Source: Sphingomonadales bacterium (GTDB taxonomy: Bacteria; Pseudomonadota; Alphaproteobacteria; Sphingomonadales; Sphingomonadaceae). Taken from it: 21,739 bases of DNA. A model generated the notes under the pieces. The model did not search any database. It saw only the letters and a program-made list of their open reading frames with translations, and was not told where the DNA came from. Where the stretch lies: NCBI GenBank assembly GCA_024636595.1, contig JAGXGT010000068.1:1-21739 (forward strand), given 5' to 3'. Position numbers and translations under genes: made by a program. Of the stretch, positions 21,602 through 21,739 are shown piece by piece (the stretch's first letter is position 1; every line of letters starts with the position of its first letter).

Positions 21602-21739
21602 CTAGCTTCGGAAATAGTTATTTGCCAGACGTTTGAGGCCATCTTTGAAAGTGGCTGCGCCAAAGTTCATCAGGAAACCGAGTGGCAAATCCATCAAACG
21701 CAAATAAGTGATCACCTGTTTGGCATGAACAGGAGCGTA
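21602..21739 (-). CDS. GxxExxY protein, C-terminal end (5' part outside window)
   Basis: The minus strand is open from the window edge to a TAG and encodes 45 residues: HAKQVITYLRLMDLPLGFLMNFG is the core (first 20 shown as HAKQVITYLRLMDLPLGFLM), followed by FKDGLKRLANNYFRS. The pattern of QV-x-YL, then LPLGFLxNFG, then a basic end is the characteristic C-terminus of GxxExxY proteins, a small PD-(D/E)XK-related family of unknown function. The nuclease-like part and the GxxExxY motif are outside the window. The family is scattered across genomes and often looks horizontally acquired (general knowledge). Confidence 0.8.
   Translation of the reverse strand, partial: YAPVHAKQVITYLRLMDLPLGFLMNFGAATFKDGLKRLANNYFRS

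Noticed and set aside
21556..21602. An SOS (LexA) box upstream of the YdjM-like gene.
   Set aside because: No GTTC-N7-GTTC or GAAC-N7-GTTC match was found between the GxxExxY stop and the gene.

Overview
The window looks like chromosomal DNA of an alphaproteobacterium, most likely in the Sphingomonadales. Grounds: moderately high GC, the sphingomonad-like flavour of the small conserved proteins (a 45-residue MAKSQKKSNKEIRKPK protein and an 80-residue REQEARQLDLA protein), the MerR/acyl-CoA dehydrogenase pair, and the general gene style. This is family recognition by eye; no database search was run. No rRNA, tRNA, CRISPR array, transposase or replication origin was seen.

Layout. 1-2006: the 3' end of uvrD, a higBA toxin-antitoxin pair, a second diverged copy of the uvrD 3' end, and an exported serine hydrolase. 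These reading frames overlap or abut on the plus strand. 2044-2564: three very small genes on the minus strand. 2847-5501: a membrane-anchored L,D-transpeptidase-fold protein and a large DUF885 lipoprotein metallohydrolase, both minus. 5664-8610: MFS transporter, cysK and a dienelactone-hydrolase-like protein, joined by 4-bp overlaps on the plus strand. 8644-9975: a secreted Asp-rich DGDG-repeat protein (minus) divergent from an aspartyl/asparaginyl beta-hydroxylase-family protein (plus). 9985-13209 (minus): hisI and a Cys-rich lipoprotein, then a LiuR-like MerR regulator and a DmdC-type acyl-CoA dehydrogenase behind an internal promoter/operator. 13387-15614 (plus): purF and an SDR. 15607-18955 (minus): SDR, cyclopropane-fatty-acid-synthase-like methyltransferase and a serine-hydrolase lipoprotein. 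19113-21556 (minus): a YdjM-like membrane hydrolase overlapping a DNA photolyase. 21602-21739 (minus): the C-terminal end of a GxxExxY protein.

Most of the window is ordinary housekeeping and envelope metabolism: sulfur assimilation, purine and histidine synthesis, acyl-CoA oxidation, lipid modification and photorepair. The clearest unusual structure is at the left edge. A higBA cassette sits between two 131-bp direct repeats that both encode the C-terminal Tudor-like end of UvrD. The first repeat ends the real uvrD. The second has become, or remains as, a small in-frame ORF that overlaps higA by 4 bp and runs into the next gene. This looks like insertion at a gene end with regeneration of the target's C-terminus, without a visible integrase. 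Secondary points of interest are three promoters whose predicted start site falls on or next to a start codon, the pairing of an Asp/Asn hydroxylase-family enzyme with an Asp-rich secreted repeat protein, and a terminator embedded in the 3' end of the opposing gene.
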